A DNA stretch of 64,000 bases from Butyrivibrio sp. (lineage in GTDB: Bacteria; Bacillota; Clostridia; Lachnospirales; Lachnospiraceae): contig JAFUYO010000005.1 in NCBI GenBank assembly GCA_017470505.1, forward strand, positions 62,001 to 126,000, read 5' to 3'. This document shows, piece by piece, positions 50,812 through 60,394 of this stretch; position 1 is the stretch's first letter, and the number at the start of each line of letters is the position of its first letter. The notes beneath the pieces were generated by a model. It saw only the letters and a program-made list of their open reading frames with translations. It searched no databases and was not told where the DNA came from. Position numbers and translations under genes: made by a program.

Positions 50812-51631
50812 GAAGAATAAGAGCAATATTCAGAGAAGACTGATACCTACATACATTTTTTTGACCATAGTATCACTGTTTTCGGTTTTCCCGCTTTTCT
50901 GGATGATCACGGCGGCAACAAACCAGACAGTAGAAGTTTCAAGAGGTAAGATCTGGTTCGGAACTCACCTCGTTGAGAACTTCAACAACCTCGTTGCAAG
51001 CACAGATCTGTGGAAGGCGATGGGCAACTCATTTTTGTACTCAACAGTACAGACACTTCTTGCTATCTTTATCTGCTCACTGGCAGGTTACGGATTTGAG
51101 CTCTATCACGACAAGGGAAAAGATCTCTTGTTCAGCATACTGCTCATGGCTATGATGATCCCCGGAGTTGCAACAATGATCCCTCTGTTCACGATGATGA
51201 GCAAATTGCACTTTCTGAACACGGTATGGGGCTTTGCGCTTCCCGGAATTTCCACCCCGTTCCTGATCATGATGTTCAGACAGAACTCACGTAACTTCCC
51301 CAGGGACATTCTTGAGGCGGCTCGTATTGACGGGCTTAGTGAATTTGCTATCTTTTTCCGCATGTACATGCCCGTCATGAAGGCAACCTATGCAGCAGCT
51401 GCAGTTATCACCTTCATGAATGCCTGGAACTCATACCTGTGGCCCAGAGTCGTAATGACAGATAACAGAGCTCAGACTATGCCTATGCTGATCGCAAACC
51501 TTGCAGGCGGATACACAATTGACTACGGTATGCTGATGATGGGCGTTTTGTTCTGCTCACTTCCTACCATGATCATATTCTTTATCCTTCAGAAGCAGTT
51601 CACGGAAGGTATAACAGGTTCTGTAAAATAA
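50804..51631 (+). CDS. Sugar ABC transporter permease (UgpE/MsmG-like)
   Basis: The second permease, with six membrane helices and the loop EAARIDGLSEFAIFFRMYMP, the EAA motif. The C-terminus QKQFTEGITGSVK is the standard end of the family. Start is GTG 50804 with AGGTG 5 bases upstream; GTG 50795 would add three residues. Both overlap the end of the first permease gene, so translation is coupled. 275 residues. Confidence 0.9.
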   Translation: MIKKNKSNIQRRLIPTYIFLTIVSLFSVFPLFWMITAATNQTVEVSRGKIWFGTHLVENFNNLVASTDLWKAMGNSFLYSTVQTLLAIFICSLAGYGFELYHDKGKDLLFSILLMAMMIPGVATMIPLFTMMSKLHFLNTVWGFALPGISTPFLIMMFRQNSRNFPRDILEAARIDGLSEFAIFFRMYMPVMKATYAAAAVITFMNAWNSYLWPRVVMTDNRAQTMPMLIANLAGGYTIDYGMLMMGVLFCSLPTMIIFFILQKQFTEGITGSVK

Positions 51632-51649
51632 ATGTGTGAGGAAACAATT

Positions 51650-54600
51650 ATGAACGAGTTTAATTATGCTGTTGTCGGGAATCCGGAAGTTTTTGAACAG
51701 AACAGACTTCCGGCCCATTCCGATCACATAGCCTACAGGTCTCTTCAGGAGCTGTATGCCGGAAAGAGCAGCTACAGAATAAGCCTTAACGGAGTGTGGC
51801 ATTTTCATTATTCAAAAAATATAAGTGATGCACCTGTCGGCTTTTATAAGACGGATTACGACACCGCCTCGTGGGACAGGATCCATGTTCCTGCACACAT
51901 CCAGATGGAGGGCTACGACAGACCTCAGTATGTAAACGTGCAGTATCCGTGGGATGGGAGAGAAATGCTGACACCTCCTGAGATCCCCACCGGGTTTAAT
52001 CCCGTGGCTGACTACGTAAAGCTCTTTACTCTGCCCAGGGGATTTAAGGAGGAGAAGGTTTGTATCTCCTTCCAGGGCGTTGAGAGCGGCTTTGCTCTCT
52101 GGCTCAACGGAGAGTATGTGGGATACAGCGAAAATACCTTTGATCCGGCTGAGTTTGATCTGACTGACAAGCTCGTTAAAGGAGAGAACAGGCTCGCAGT
52201 CAGAGTCTTTAAATGGACAGCGGGCAGCTGGTGTGAGGATCAGGATTTCTTCAGGTTCTGTGGTATATTCAGGAGCGTCTATCTCTACACAGTGCCCAGG
52301 GCACACATATATGACCTCTCGATACAGCCTGTGCCTGATGAGGATTTAAAGAGCGCTGCTTTAAGTGTTAAGGCAATCACAGAGGGCTCCGGAAGTATCG
52401 ACTTAAAGCTCTTTTATAAAAAAGAAAAAGTGCTTGACGGAACAATTCCGATTGACCAATCAGGCGAGACCACCGGAAGCTGCACCATAAATGAGCCCCT
52501 TCTCTGGAGCGCTGAGGATCCAAATCTGTACGAACTCTATCTCTATGTAAAGGATGGCAGCGGAAAAGTTCTGGAAGTAATAAAGCAGTATGTCGGCTTC
52601 AGGCGCTTTGAGATGAAAAACGGCCTGATGCTCTTAAACGGCAAGCGCATTGTCTTCAAGGGCGTCAACAGACACGAGTTTTCCAACAAAAACGGAAGAG
52701 TTCCTGACAGGGACGAACTTCTTACAGATATTGTCACAATGAAAAAGAACAATATCAACGCGATCAGGACGAGTCATTATCCTGATGATTCAGCTCTCTA
52801 TGAGCTGTGTGACATCTACGGGCTCTATCTGATTGCTGAGAACAACCTTGAGACCCACGGAACCTGGGAGCCCTATGAGAGGGGAGCCAGGGACGTATCC
52901 TATGTTGTGCCGAGGGACAATAAGATATGGGAGGGACTTCTTCTTGACAGAGTCAATTCCTGCTATCAGAGGGACAAAAATCACCCCTCGATCCTGATAT
53001 GGTCCTGCGGAAACGAGGCAAACGGCGGAGAAGTCATCCGCAATATGTCAGCTCTTTTCAAAAAGCTCGATCCCTACAGGCTTGTACACTACGAGGGACT
53101 CTTCCACGACAGAAGATTTCCCGAGACCTCCGACATGGAGAGTCAGATGTATCCTTCGGTTGCAGCGATAAAGGAGTTCCTCTCAAATAACGGGGATAAG
53201 CCTTTTATCTGCTGTGAGTACACCCACGCAATGGGAAACTCCTGCGGCGGAATGTTTCTGTACACTGATCTCACAGACAAAGAGCCCAGATATCAGGGCG
53301 GCTTTATCTGGGATTACATCGACCAGTCGATTACACAAAAGGACAGATACGGCAGGGACTACGAAGCCTTTGGCGGAGACTTCGGCGACAGGCCATGCGA
53401 CTACAACTTCTCAGGGAACGGCATAACCTACGGAGACAGGACGCCTTCTCCCAAGATGCAGGAGGTTAAGTTCAACTATCAGAACATCTCCGTTACATTT
53501 GATAAGTCCAAAAAGAAGTTCAAGGTCACAAACAAGAACCTGTTTGTTAATACAGATAAGTACAGGGCTGTGGCACAGCTTTTGTCAGACGGAAGAGAGG
53601 TTTACTCGGAGGATATTGCCATAAGTGTTCCTCCGCTGTCATCAAAGACCTATAATGTTCCGGAGAGCATCTTAAATTATGTAAATGACATGTCCAAGGA
53701 TGCTTCCTTAAAGGAGCTTAATACTGAGTTTGTTGTCACTATCTCATTCAGGCTGAAAGAGGACACTCTCTGGGCCGGAGCAGAGCATGAGGTAGCATTT
53801 GGACAGGCTGCTTTAAATTCTGTTTCCTATAAGTTTAAGTGTGACAAGGCGTTAAAGATTGTCTATGGAAACAACAATATCGGCGTTTACGGAGATGAGT
53901 TCTCGGCTCTGTTTACTTATCCTGTAGGAGCGCTTGTATCCTATGTTTACTGTAACAGAGAGATGATAGAAAAATCTCCCGCTCCGAATTTCTGGAGAGC
54001 TCCTACTGACAATGACAACGGCTACATGGAGCAGTTCCTCTATGCACAGTGGAAGATAGCGAGCATGTACTCAGCTCTCAGAAAGCCCGGAGGAGAATAT
54101 AAGCTCCCTGAGGTTTCAGAGGGAAAGAACAGTATCAGGATTAAGTACACGTATTTCCTCCCGACCACACCTGAAGCGGAGGTCTGTGTCACCTATGAGG
54201 TCTTCGGAGACGGAACCATCAGGTGTGAGATGGAGATGGATTCAAACAGGGAGCTTGGTGATTGCCCTGAGTTTGGCATGATGTTCAAGCTCTCAGCAGA
54301 CTTCGACCAGCTGACCTGGTACGGACTTGGACCTGATGAGACCTACGCAGACCGCAAAGAGGGCGGAAAGCTCGGAGTCTACAGCAATGAAGTTAAGGAC
54401 AATGTGGCAAAATACCTTGTACCTCAGGAGTGCGGCAACAAGTGTGACGTAAGGTATGCCAAGGTAACGGATAAGCGCGGACACGGTATGATGTTCTTTG
54501 GAAAGCCTTTCTTCTTCAGCGCACTTCCATATTCTCCTCACGAGATGGAGAACGCATGGCACCCGTTTGAGCTGCCAAACGTCCACTACACCTATGTGAG

Positions 54601-54721
54601 GGCAGCCCTCATGCAGATGGGCATCGCGGGAGACGACAGCTGGGGTGCCAAACCTCACCCTCAGTACCTGCTTCCCGGGGAAGGCAAGCTGCAGTTTGAG
54701 TTCTATTTCAAGGGTACCTAA
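51650..54721 (+). CDS. lacZ: Beta-galactosidase, glycoside hydrolase family 2 (LacZ type)
   Basis: A large retaining GH2 enzyme that cuts terminal beta-galactosides. Domain order: N-terminal sugar-binding domain (about 40-215), immunoglobulin-like domain, TIM barrel (about 325-615) and C-terminal beta-galactosidase small-chain domain (about 740-1020). The acid/base is Glu456 in WSCGNEANGG, the nucleophile is Glu523 in FICCEYTHAMGNSCGG. No signal peptide, so it acts on imported oligomers. ATG 51650 has GAGG 8 bases upstream; ATG 51632, directly after the permease stop, is an alternative. 1023 residues matches E. coli LacZ. Galactan-derived oligomers as well as lactose are possible. Confidence 0.94.
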   Translation: MNEFNYAVVGNPEVFEQNRLPAHSDHIAYRSLQELYAGKSSYRISLNGVWHFHYSKNISDAPVGFYKTDYDTASWDRIHVPAHIQMEGYDRPQYVNVQYPWDGREMLTPPEIPTGFNPVADYVKLFTLPRGFKEEKVCISFQGVESGFALWLNGEYVGYSENTFDPAEFDLTDKLVKGENRLAVRVFKWTAGSWCEDQDFFRFCGIFRSVYLYTVPRAHIYDLSIQPVPDEDLKSAALSVKAITEGSGSIDLKLFYKKEKVLDGTIPIDQSGETTGSCTINEPLLWSAEDPNLYELYLYVKDGSGKVLEVIKQYVGFRRFEMKNGLMLLNGKRIVFKGVNRHEFSNKNGRVPDRDELLTDIVTMKKNNINAIRTSHYPDDSALYELCDIYGLYLIAENNLETHGTWEPYERGARDVSYVVPRDNKIWEGLLLDRVNSCYQRDKNHPSILIWSCGNEANGGEVIRNMSALFKKLDPYRLVHYEGLFHDRRFPETSDMESQMYPSVAAIKEFLSNNGDKPFICCEYTHAMGNSCGGMFLYTDLTDKEPRYQGGFIWDYIDQSITQKDRYGRDYEAFGGDFGDRPCDYNFSGNGITYGDRTPSPKMQEVKFNYQNISVTFDKSKKKFKVTNKNLFVNTDKYRAVAQLLSDGREVYSEDIAISVPPLSSKTYNVPESILNYVNDMSKDASLKELNTEFVVTISFRLKEDTLWAGAEHEVAFGQAALNSVSYKFKCDKALKIVYGNNNIGVYGDEFSALFTYPVGALVSYVYCNREMIEKSPAPNFWRAPTDNDNGYMEQFLYAQWKIASMYSALRKPGGEYKLPEVSEGKNSIRIKYTYFLPTTPEAEVCVTYEVFGDGTIRCEMEMDSNRELGDCPEFGMMFKLSADFDQLTWYGLGPDETYADRKEGGKLGVYSNEVKDNVAKYLVPQECGNKCDVRYAKVTDKRGHGMMFFGKPFFFSALPYSPHEMENAWHPFELPNVHYTYVRAALMQMGIAGDDSWGAKPHPQYLLPGEGKLQFEFYFKGT

Positions 54722-54796
54722 AAATTACCAGTGCATAGTTAATAGGACGGCGGAGGGGGCATAACAGAACCTCAAGTCCGCTGGCGCGTGCATCGT

Positions 54797-54884
54797 GATT
54801 TGCATAAATTCAAAATCAGAAGAACACCTCATTTCATGTTATTCAAAGCAATCGGTGTTCTTCTGATTTTTCATTTTGCAAATC
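54797..54884 (+). terminator. Long hairpin terminator after lacZ
   Basis: A 17-base-pair perfect stem, left arm 54812-54828 (AAAATCAGAAGAACACC) and right arm 54854-54870, is followed by a T-run. An outer pair GATTTGCA (54797-54804) and TGCAAATC (54877-54884) extends it to an 88-base near-palindrome. Confidence 0.85.
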
Positions 54885-54893
54885 ATCTCTTCC

Positions 54894-54920
54894 TTAGGAA
54901 CTGTAGCGAAATAACTTGAA
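54894..54920. repeat. Palindromic repeat family A, partial copy
   Basis: TTAGGAACTGTAGCGAAAT followed by AACTTGAA aligns with the family A left half (TTAGGCACTGTAAACAAAT, AACTTC). No right arm is obvious. Confidence 0.5.
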
Positions 54921-55072
54921 CAATTTACTTGCCTGACTTTCCCTCTGTCACACTTGTATTTATTTCTGCCCTGGCGGACAGTGGAAGGAAATAATTAGAC
55001 TAAAATCGGATTTTATGGGATAATTAGAAGTAATTTCACTGTTTAATAGAATGAAAATTTTGGGGGATGAGG

Positions 55073-56317
55073 ATGAGTTTGACGGATCTTTGTAAGAGTG
55101 CTTGTGAGGCTAAATATATTGTACAGAATCTGAGTACTGATGAGAAGAACAGGGCGCTTCTTGCGGTGGCGGATGCGCTTGTTGACGGAAAGAGCAAAAT
55201 ACTCTCGGCCAATGAGAAGGATGTTGCAAACGGGCATGAGAATGGTATGCATCAGGGGATGATCGACAGGCTGACCCTTGATGATAAGAGGATTAAGGCC
55301 ATGGCTGAGGGAGTCAGAGAAGTTGCTGCGCTCCCTGACCCGATTGGCGAAGTCATGGATGAGTTTGAAAGGCCAAACGGCCTTAAGATACGAAAGGTCA
55401 GGGTTCCGCTGGGGGTTATTGGAATAATCTATGAGTCAAGACCGAATGTTACAGCTGATGCCTTCGCGCTGACCTTCAAGTCGGGGAACGCTGTCATCTT
55501 AAAGGGTGGGAGCGATGCGATAAACAGCAACATAGCTATAACAAACATCATCAGAGATGCGCTAAAATCCTGCGGCATATGTGAGACGGCGGTCTCTCTT
55601 ATTGAGGACACGGACAGGAGCGTAACCAAAAAGTTCATGACCATGAATGAGTATGTCGATGTGCTGATCCCCAGGGGAAGCGCAGGTCTTATCAGGACAG
55701 TTGTTGAGAACTCAACGATTCCTGTTATTGAGACCGGGACAGGTAACTGCCACATATACGTCGATAAGGATGCCGACCTTGATAAGGCAATTCCGATCAT
55801 CATAAATGCCAAGACACAGAGGATTGGTGTCTGCACCGCTGCGGAGTCTCTGATTGTACACGAGGATATACGTGATACATTCCTTCCCCTCTTTTCAAAG
55901 GCGATGAAGGAGAATAAGGTCGAAGTGAGGGCAGATGAGGGGAGCCGGAGTCTTATAGAGGGAGCCGTTTCTGCAACCGAGGAGGATTTTGGCAAAGAGT
56001 ACCTCGACTATATTATTTCCGTCAAGACGGTAAAGAGCGTAGATGAGGCAATTGAGCATATTAACAGGTACAACACTCACCACTCGGAGAGCATAATAAC
56101 CGGGAATGAGGAGAGTGCGCAGAGGTTTCTTGACAGAGTTGATGCAGCATGCGTATATGTGAATGCTTCCACAAGGTTTACAGATGGCTTTGAATTCGGA
56201 TTCGGTGCAGAGATCGGAATCAGCACGCAGAAACTCCACGCCAGAGGCCCAATGGGACTTAAAGAGCTTACTTCTTACAAATATCAGATCCGTGGAGAAG
56301 GGCAGATCAGAGGATGA
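55073..56317 (+). CDS. proA: Glutamate-5-semialdehyde dehydrogenase (gamma-glutamyl phosphate reductase)
   Basis: ProA reduces glutamyl-5-phosphate to the semialdehyde with NADPH, the second step of proline synthesis after ProB at 26214. Seen: [37 protein letters not shown] in outline, the catalytic Cys in [16 protein letters not shown] and the C-terminal [17 protein letters not shown] with ELTSYK. ATG 55073 is preferred, with GGGGG 6 bases upstream; ATG 55067 abuts it. 414 residues is normal. The stop overlaps the aldolase start by four bases, an unexpected partner for proA. Confidence 0.95.
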   Translation: MSLTDLCKSACEAKYIVQNLSTDEKNRALLAVADALVDGKSKILSANEKDVANGHENGMHQGMIDRLTLDDKRIKAMAEGVREVAALPDPIGEVMDEFERPNGLKIRKVRVPLGVIGIIYESRPNVTADAFALTFKSGNAVILKGGSDAINSNIAITNIIRDALKSCGICETAVSLIEDTDRSVTKKFMTMNEYVDVLIPRGSAGLIRTVVENSTIPVIETGTGNCHIYVDKDADLDKAIPIIINAKTQRIGVCTAAESLIVHEDIRDTFLPLFSKAMKENKVEVRADEGSRSLIEGAVSATEEDFGKEYLDYIISVKTVKSVDEAIEHINRYNTHHSESIITGNEESAQRFLDRVDAACVYVNASTRFTDGFEFGFGAEIGISTQKLHARGPMGLKELTSYKYQIRGEGQIRG

Positions 56318-57402
56318 CAGACAAGGAATATTTGAAAACACAGGAAAATATAATTAATATATCCAGGCAGCTCCACGATATTGGGCTTCTGGTCAGGACC
56401 TGGGGGAATATAAGCTGTCGGATTGACGAGGACCACTTTCTCATAACTCCGAGCGGCATTAAATATGAGGACCTGATCCCTGAGATGATCGTTCCCGTCA
56501 ATATTAAGGACCTCACATATGTAGGGGATTACCTTCCGTCGAGTGAACTCAAGGTCCACGCAGCGGCATACAGGGTGAGAAAGGACTGTAATTTCATCGT
56601 CCACACTCATCAGGTCTACGCCTCATGCGCAGGAACACTCGGGATGAAAAAGATCTTTTCATATTACGAGGATGATGACATGACAATTCCGGTCGCACCC
56701 TATGAGGCACCCGGAACAGATGCTCTTGCCCAGAGCGTTTCGAGAACCTTAAAAAAGTTCAAGACTTCAAACGGCATCATCATGTCAAACCACGGAACGC
56801 TCTGCCTTGGAACAAACTCTGATGAAGCCGTCTACGAGGCTGAGATGATGGAGAGTGCTGCCTGCAATTTCCTCTCGGATGTTTGCAAGATGGATATGCC
56901 GCACGGCGTCGAGGAGATGTTTTCAAGCCACCTGGAAAACGGCAGGATCATCTACAAGGAAAAGGACACACCTGAGAGAGTCAAGAGCATCCACAAGGCT
57001 ATCTACGCCAAGAGACCCGATGTGAAATACATAATACACAACAAATCCGAGGCAGTCATGATGGTGTCGAGACGGGCGAGTCACATGAAGCCTCTTTTGG
57101 ACGATTTTGCCCAGCTCATAGGAACTTCAGTCAAGATTCCGGCCAATGACGCAGAGCTTTACCACCAGATAAAAAAGAACGTAAATGTCGTTTTTGTGCC
57201 TGATGACGGGGCATACTGCCTTGGGGCTACCGCGGATGACGCCGAGGCTGTCGGAATTGTTCTTGATAAGGGCTGCATAGCCTACATCGCAGTCATGAGA
57301 AACGGAGAGGGACATTACATTTCATTCTTCGACTGCCTTAAGATGAACCGTCACTACAAAAAGACCTATTCCAAACTTGCAGATATAGGAGTTTCACAAT
57401 AA
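56314..57402 (+). CDS. Class II aldolase/adducin family protein with tandem, degenerate second domain
   Basis: Residues ~8-195 are a class II aldolase (AraD/FucA-like) domain with the zinc ligands His97, His99 and His160 ([20 protein letters not shown]) and Glu78 in the active site, plus GNISCRID. Residues ~221-325 look like a second, shorter copy: [13 protein letters not shown] aligns with the HTH segment, and [18 protein letters not shown] with [15 protein letters not shown]. There the metal residues are lost (HxH becomes HNK, and NHG becomes DDG). The first domain could be active as an aldolase or epimerase on sugar phosphates. It overlaps proA by four bases and touches the S66 peptidase gene. 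Confidence 0.82.
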   Translation: MTDKEYLKTQENIINISRQLHDIGLLVRTWGNISCRIDEDHFLITPSGIKYEDLIPEMIVPVNIKDLTYVGDYLPSSELKVHAAAYRVRKDCNFIVHTHQVYASCAGTLGMKKIFSYYEDDDMTIPVAPYEAPGTDALAQSVSRTLKKFKTSNGIIMSNHGTLCLGTNSDEAVYEAEMMESAACNFLSDVCKMDMPHGVEEMFSSHLENGRIIYKEKDTPERVKSIHKAIYAKRPDVKYIIHNKSEAVMMVSRRASHMKPLLDDFAQLIGTSVKIPANDAELYHQIKKNVNVVFVPDDGAYCLGATADDAEAVGIVLDKGCIAYIAVMRNGEGHYISFFDCLKMNRHYKKTYSKLADIGVSQ

Positions 57403-58464
57403 ATGATACGAAGACCACAGAGTATAAAAAAGGGATCTACAATAGGAGTTACGGCGCCTTCCTATGGCGCTGCAACAGAGCCTTATTCGCTCAGATACCC
57501 GATAGCAAAAACAAAAATAGAGGACCGCGGCTACAGGATTTTGGAGGGCGAGACCGTCTTTAAGGGAGACGGCCTGGGAATCAGCACAGATCCCGTGACA
57601 ACAGCCAGAGAGCTGATGAAGTTCTATGAGAGTGATGAGTGCGATGCCATCATTTCAGCCGGCGGCGGTGAGCTCATGAACGAGACCATAACCGGTGTTG
57701 ATTTCAACAGGCTGAAAAACTGCCGCCCTAAGTGGTTTATGGGATATTCCGACAACACCAACTTTATCTTTCCCATGGTAACGATTGCAGGCGTACAGGG
57801 AATTTACGGTCCCTGCTTCGGAGGCTTTGCCAAGGAATGGGAGAGGACTGAATTTGACAGCTTTGCTCTCCTTGAGGGAACAAAGAGTGTGTTTGAAGGA
57901 ATAAACAAGTTTGTTGACCCGACTCTTCCTATGTCGATGCCGGAAAATAAAGTTGGCGGAGTGCATGTCTACACTGACAAGGAGCTCATGGCGCCCTATG
58001 ACCTCAATGCCAACAGACACCTTAAGTACTCTGGATGTGAAGACGAGCATGTCAGAATGGACGGGCTTCTTTTGGGCGGGTGCCTCGATATTCTTGCAAA
58101 TCTTGTGGGAACAAGGTTTGACAGGGTGAAGGATTTTAAGAGAGAAAATCAGAGGATAATCTGGGTGTTTGAAGCCTGTGACCTTTCGCCCATGAGCATA
58201 AGAAGGAGCCTCTGGAACCTGAGGGAAGCCGGGTGGCTTAAGGACGCTGCAGGCTTTATCATAGGTCGTCCATACGCATCCTGGAAGCAGAACATGTTAG
58301 GCGTAGATCAGTACAATGCGGTGACAGATGTCCTGTCAGGAATCGGTGCTCCCATGCTCATGGATGTCGAGATAGGCCATGTGGAGCCGATGCTGCCCGT
58401 TATAATCGGAGCAGAAGCTGTCATCGAAGCTGCTGAGGATACGCTCCTTATAAGCTATACCTGA
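57403..58464 (+). CDS. LD-carboxypeptidase / S66 family serine peptidase (MccF-like)
   Basis: S66 peptidases cut peptidoglycan LD-bonds (LdcA) or detoxify microcin-like compounds (MccF). The 353-residue protein has the N-terminal GSTIGVTAPS, the nucleophile Ser116 in MGYSDNTNF, the LGGCLDILANLVGT segment, and the C-terminal Glu and His of the triad in WVFEACDLSP and IGHVEPMLPVIIG. No signal peptide. Length is nearer MccF than LdcA. It starts at the base after the aldolase stop, so proA, the aldolase and this peptidase appear to be one transcript. Function in that context is unknown. Confidence 0.87.
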   Translation: MIRRPQSIKKGSTIGVTAPSYGAATEPYSLRYPIAKTKIEDRGYRILEGETVFKGDGLGISTDPVTTARELMKFYESDECDAIISAGGGELMNETITGVDFNRLKNCRPKWFMGYSDNTNFIFPMVTIAGVQGIYGPCFGGFAKEWERTEFDSFALLEGTKSVFEGINKFVDPTLPMSMPENKVGGVHVYTDKELMAPYDLNANRHLKYSGCEDEHVRMDGLLLGGCLDILANLVGTRFDRVKDFKRENQRIIWVFEACDLSPMSIRRSLWNLREAGWLKDAAGFIIGRPYASWKQNMLGVDQYNAVTDVLSGIGAPMLMDVEIGHVEPMLPVIIGAEAVIEAAEDTLLISYT

Positions 58465-58551
58465 TAAAAGAGTACACCCATCAGATTATTAGAAAAAATA
58501 ATATGCAATTTCGATAATTTTTTATATAATAGTAGTACAAGGAGGTGTACC

Positions 58552-59241
58552 ATGAAAAAGAAATTGAGTTTATTGCTGTCAGTTATTTTTGCTTTAGTTC
58601 TGATACTTGCTTCTCCCGCTTTGAGAGCTTATGCATACAGCGAGGTTGACTGCTTTGACTTCGGAGATGCGACTCTTTCGATTGAGGCAGGCGGCTCGAA
58701 GCAGATGTGGTTTCGGACAGAGTATGACTACACCTATTACATTGAGGGTGCAACGAGCAGTGCCACATATCTTGAGTGCTCATTTGGTGCAGGTTCACAG
58801 TATGTGACCTTCCACATCGGTCCCGACGAGCAGGGAAAGAATGTTTTCTTCCACTTCTACGTAACTGATGAGAGACTTCAGACTGAGGACAAGCACGACT
58901 GCGTTGAAGTTTATGTGCAGAACATCAAGGCTACGGATGCGGCTGTTGTGGCTCCCATAGCAGGCGGCAGGAACGGTTCACTCGTTCAGACAGGAAACGT
59001 ATCGATGCTCTACAACCAGGCAGGCGTTGCGATGGCATCATTTTCACTCGGAACCGGGAACGGAGTTATGACTTCCTACAAGCAGCAGGGCATTGTAAGT
59101 AACGCCGGAGCAAACTACTTTACAGTTACTGCTTCTGACGGAAACGCTTCCCCGAAGATTTCTGACTCCGACAAGGCTGTTATGAGTGCAAACGGCTACG
59201 CAGGTGTTTGCGTAAACGGCGCCTTCAAAAACTGGCCATAA
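58552..59241 (+). CDS. Small secreted protein of unknown function
   Basis: No family recognised. The first ~28 residues are a cleavable signal peptide (MKKKLSLLLSVIFALVLILA, then LRAYA before the probable cut). There is no lipobox, membrane anchor or sortase motif, so the ~200-residue mature protein should be released. It is rich in Gly, Ser, Thr and aromatic residues, with two Cys near DCFDFG and LECSFG, and looks like beta structure. A strong GGAGGTG site and TATAAT at 58525-58530 precede it, so it has its own promoter. It is likely to be well expressed. Confidence 0.72.
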   Translation: MKKKLSLLLSVIFALVLILASPALRAYAYSEVDCFDFGDATLSIEAGGSKQMWFRTEYDYTYYIEGATSSATYLECSFGAGSQYVTFHIGPDEQGKNVFFHFYVTDERLQTEDKHDCVEVYVQNIKATDAAVVAPIAGGRNGSLVQTGNVSMLYNQAGVAMASFSLGTGNGVMTSYKQQGIVSNAGANYFTVTASDGNASPKISDSDKAVMSANGYAGVCVNGAFKNWP

Positions 59242-59271
59242 ACAAAATCAGATCAAAATCATGTGAATAAC

Positions 59272-59311
59272 AAAAATGCAGCTATCAACAGGTATCGATA
59301 GCTGCATTTTT
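59272..59311. terminator. Bidirectional terminator between the secreted protein and potD
   Basis: AAAAATGCAGCTATC (59272-59286) and GATAGCTGCATTTTT (59297-59311) are exact inverses of 15 bases with a 10-base loop; A and T runs serve both convergent genes. Confidence 0.92.
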
Positions 59312-59335
59312 ATATTTACATTATTTCAAGGGTAC

Positions 59336-60394
59336 TTAGTTTGCTGACTTTACCTGCATCCATGCGTCGTTGTAGAGCTTGTCACCTTCTTCGCCCAGGT
59401 ACTTGTAGGCCTCAGTCTTTAGCTTGGTCAGATCAGGGAAGGCGATTTCGGAATTTCTCGTCTCCTCATCGATCAGTTCCTGTGCCGCTACGTTCGGTGT
59501 TGAGTAGGTTATATACTCAAAGTTTCTGAGGGCTATGTCGGGCCTGCACATGTAGTTGATCCATTTCTCGGCGTTTGATACGTTCTTTGAACCCTTGGTG
59601 ATAACCCAGGAATCTATCCATACATTGGTGCCTTCCTTGGGCACCACATACTCAAGATTTGGGTTCTCCCTGAAGGTGTAGATGGCTTCTCCGGAGTAGA
59701 TGACACCCAGTGCAGCCTCATCTCCGATCATCTTGTCCCTGACCTGGTCTATGACATATGCCTGAACGAGGGGCTTTTGTGCAATAAGATCGTCGGTTGC
59801 CACCTTGATTTCATCGGGATTGGTTGAGTTCTGTGAATAGCCGTTTCTGATGAGAGATACCATGAAGGCGTCCCTTACGGAGTCCTGCATGAGAATCTGA
59901 CCTGAATACTTCTCATCCCACAGAATATCCCAGGAATCAACGACCTCATCTACCATGGTCTTGTTGTAGAGGATGCCGACGGTTCCCCAGCAGTAGGGCA
60001 CTGAGTAGAGATTTCCGGGATCAAAGGCCTCGGATTCCTTGTAATACTGTTCGCCTATGTTTACCGAGTTGGGGATGTTCTCAAGATTAAGAGGCTGCAC
60101 CAGGTTGTTCCGGATCATCTTCTGGATCATGTAGTCCGACGGACATACAACATCGTAGGCTGATGTGTCCTGTGCGAGCTTGGCGTACATGATCTCGTTC
60201 GTCTCGAACATATCGTAGATGACATCGATCCCGGTCTCTTTTTCAAAATCAGTGATCACGTCCTCGTCGATGTACTCACCCCAGTTGTACACGTAGAGCT
60301 TGCCGCCTGTTCCCTGGGCAGATCCGCAGCCTGAGAGGGCAGTTGCCGCAAGAGCTGATAACAGTACCATGCTTACAATTCTTTTTTTCATCAT
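59336..60394 (-). CDS. potD: Spermidine/putrescine-binding lipoprotein
   Basis: PotD is the external polyamine receptor of the PotABCD importer. Lipobox TALSGC puts the lipid on Cys23. The mature protein begins KLYVYNWGEYIDEDVITDFE in outline, a hallmark of PotD/PotF proteins, and contains VVCPSDYMIQKMI, VPYCWGTVGILYN and AALGVIYSGEA. Length 352 residues is standard. It is the last gene of the operon and overlaps potC by four bases. Confidence 0.94.
   Translation of the reverse strand: MMKKRIVSMVLLSALAATALSGCGSAQGTGGKLYVYNWGEYIDEDVITDFEKETGIDVIYDMFETNEIMYAKLAQDTSAYDVVCPSDYMIQKMIRNNLVQPLNLENIPNSVNIGEQYYKESEAFDPGNLYSVPYCWGTVGILYNKTMVDEVVDSWDILWDEKYSGQILMQDSVRDAFMVSLIRNGYSQNSTNPDEIKVATDDLIAQKPLVQAYVIDQVRDKMIGDEAALGVIYSGEAIYTFRENPNLEYVVPKEGTNVWIDSWVITKGSKNVSNAEKWINYMCRPDIALRNFEYITYSTPNVAAQELIDEETRNSEIAFPDLTKLKTEAYKYLGEEGDKLYNDAWMQVKSAN

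Larger units (their letters stand above)
54722..55072. other. 351-base intergenic region between lacZ and proA
   Basis: It contains no gene that I can support. It holds the long hairpin terminator (54797-54884), a partial family A repeat (54894-54920) and an AT-rich leader before proA with a GGGGG ribosome site. No convincing promoter for proA could be fixed. Confidence 0.5.
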
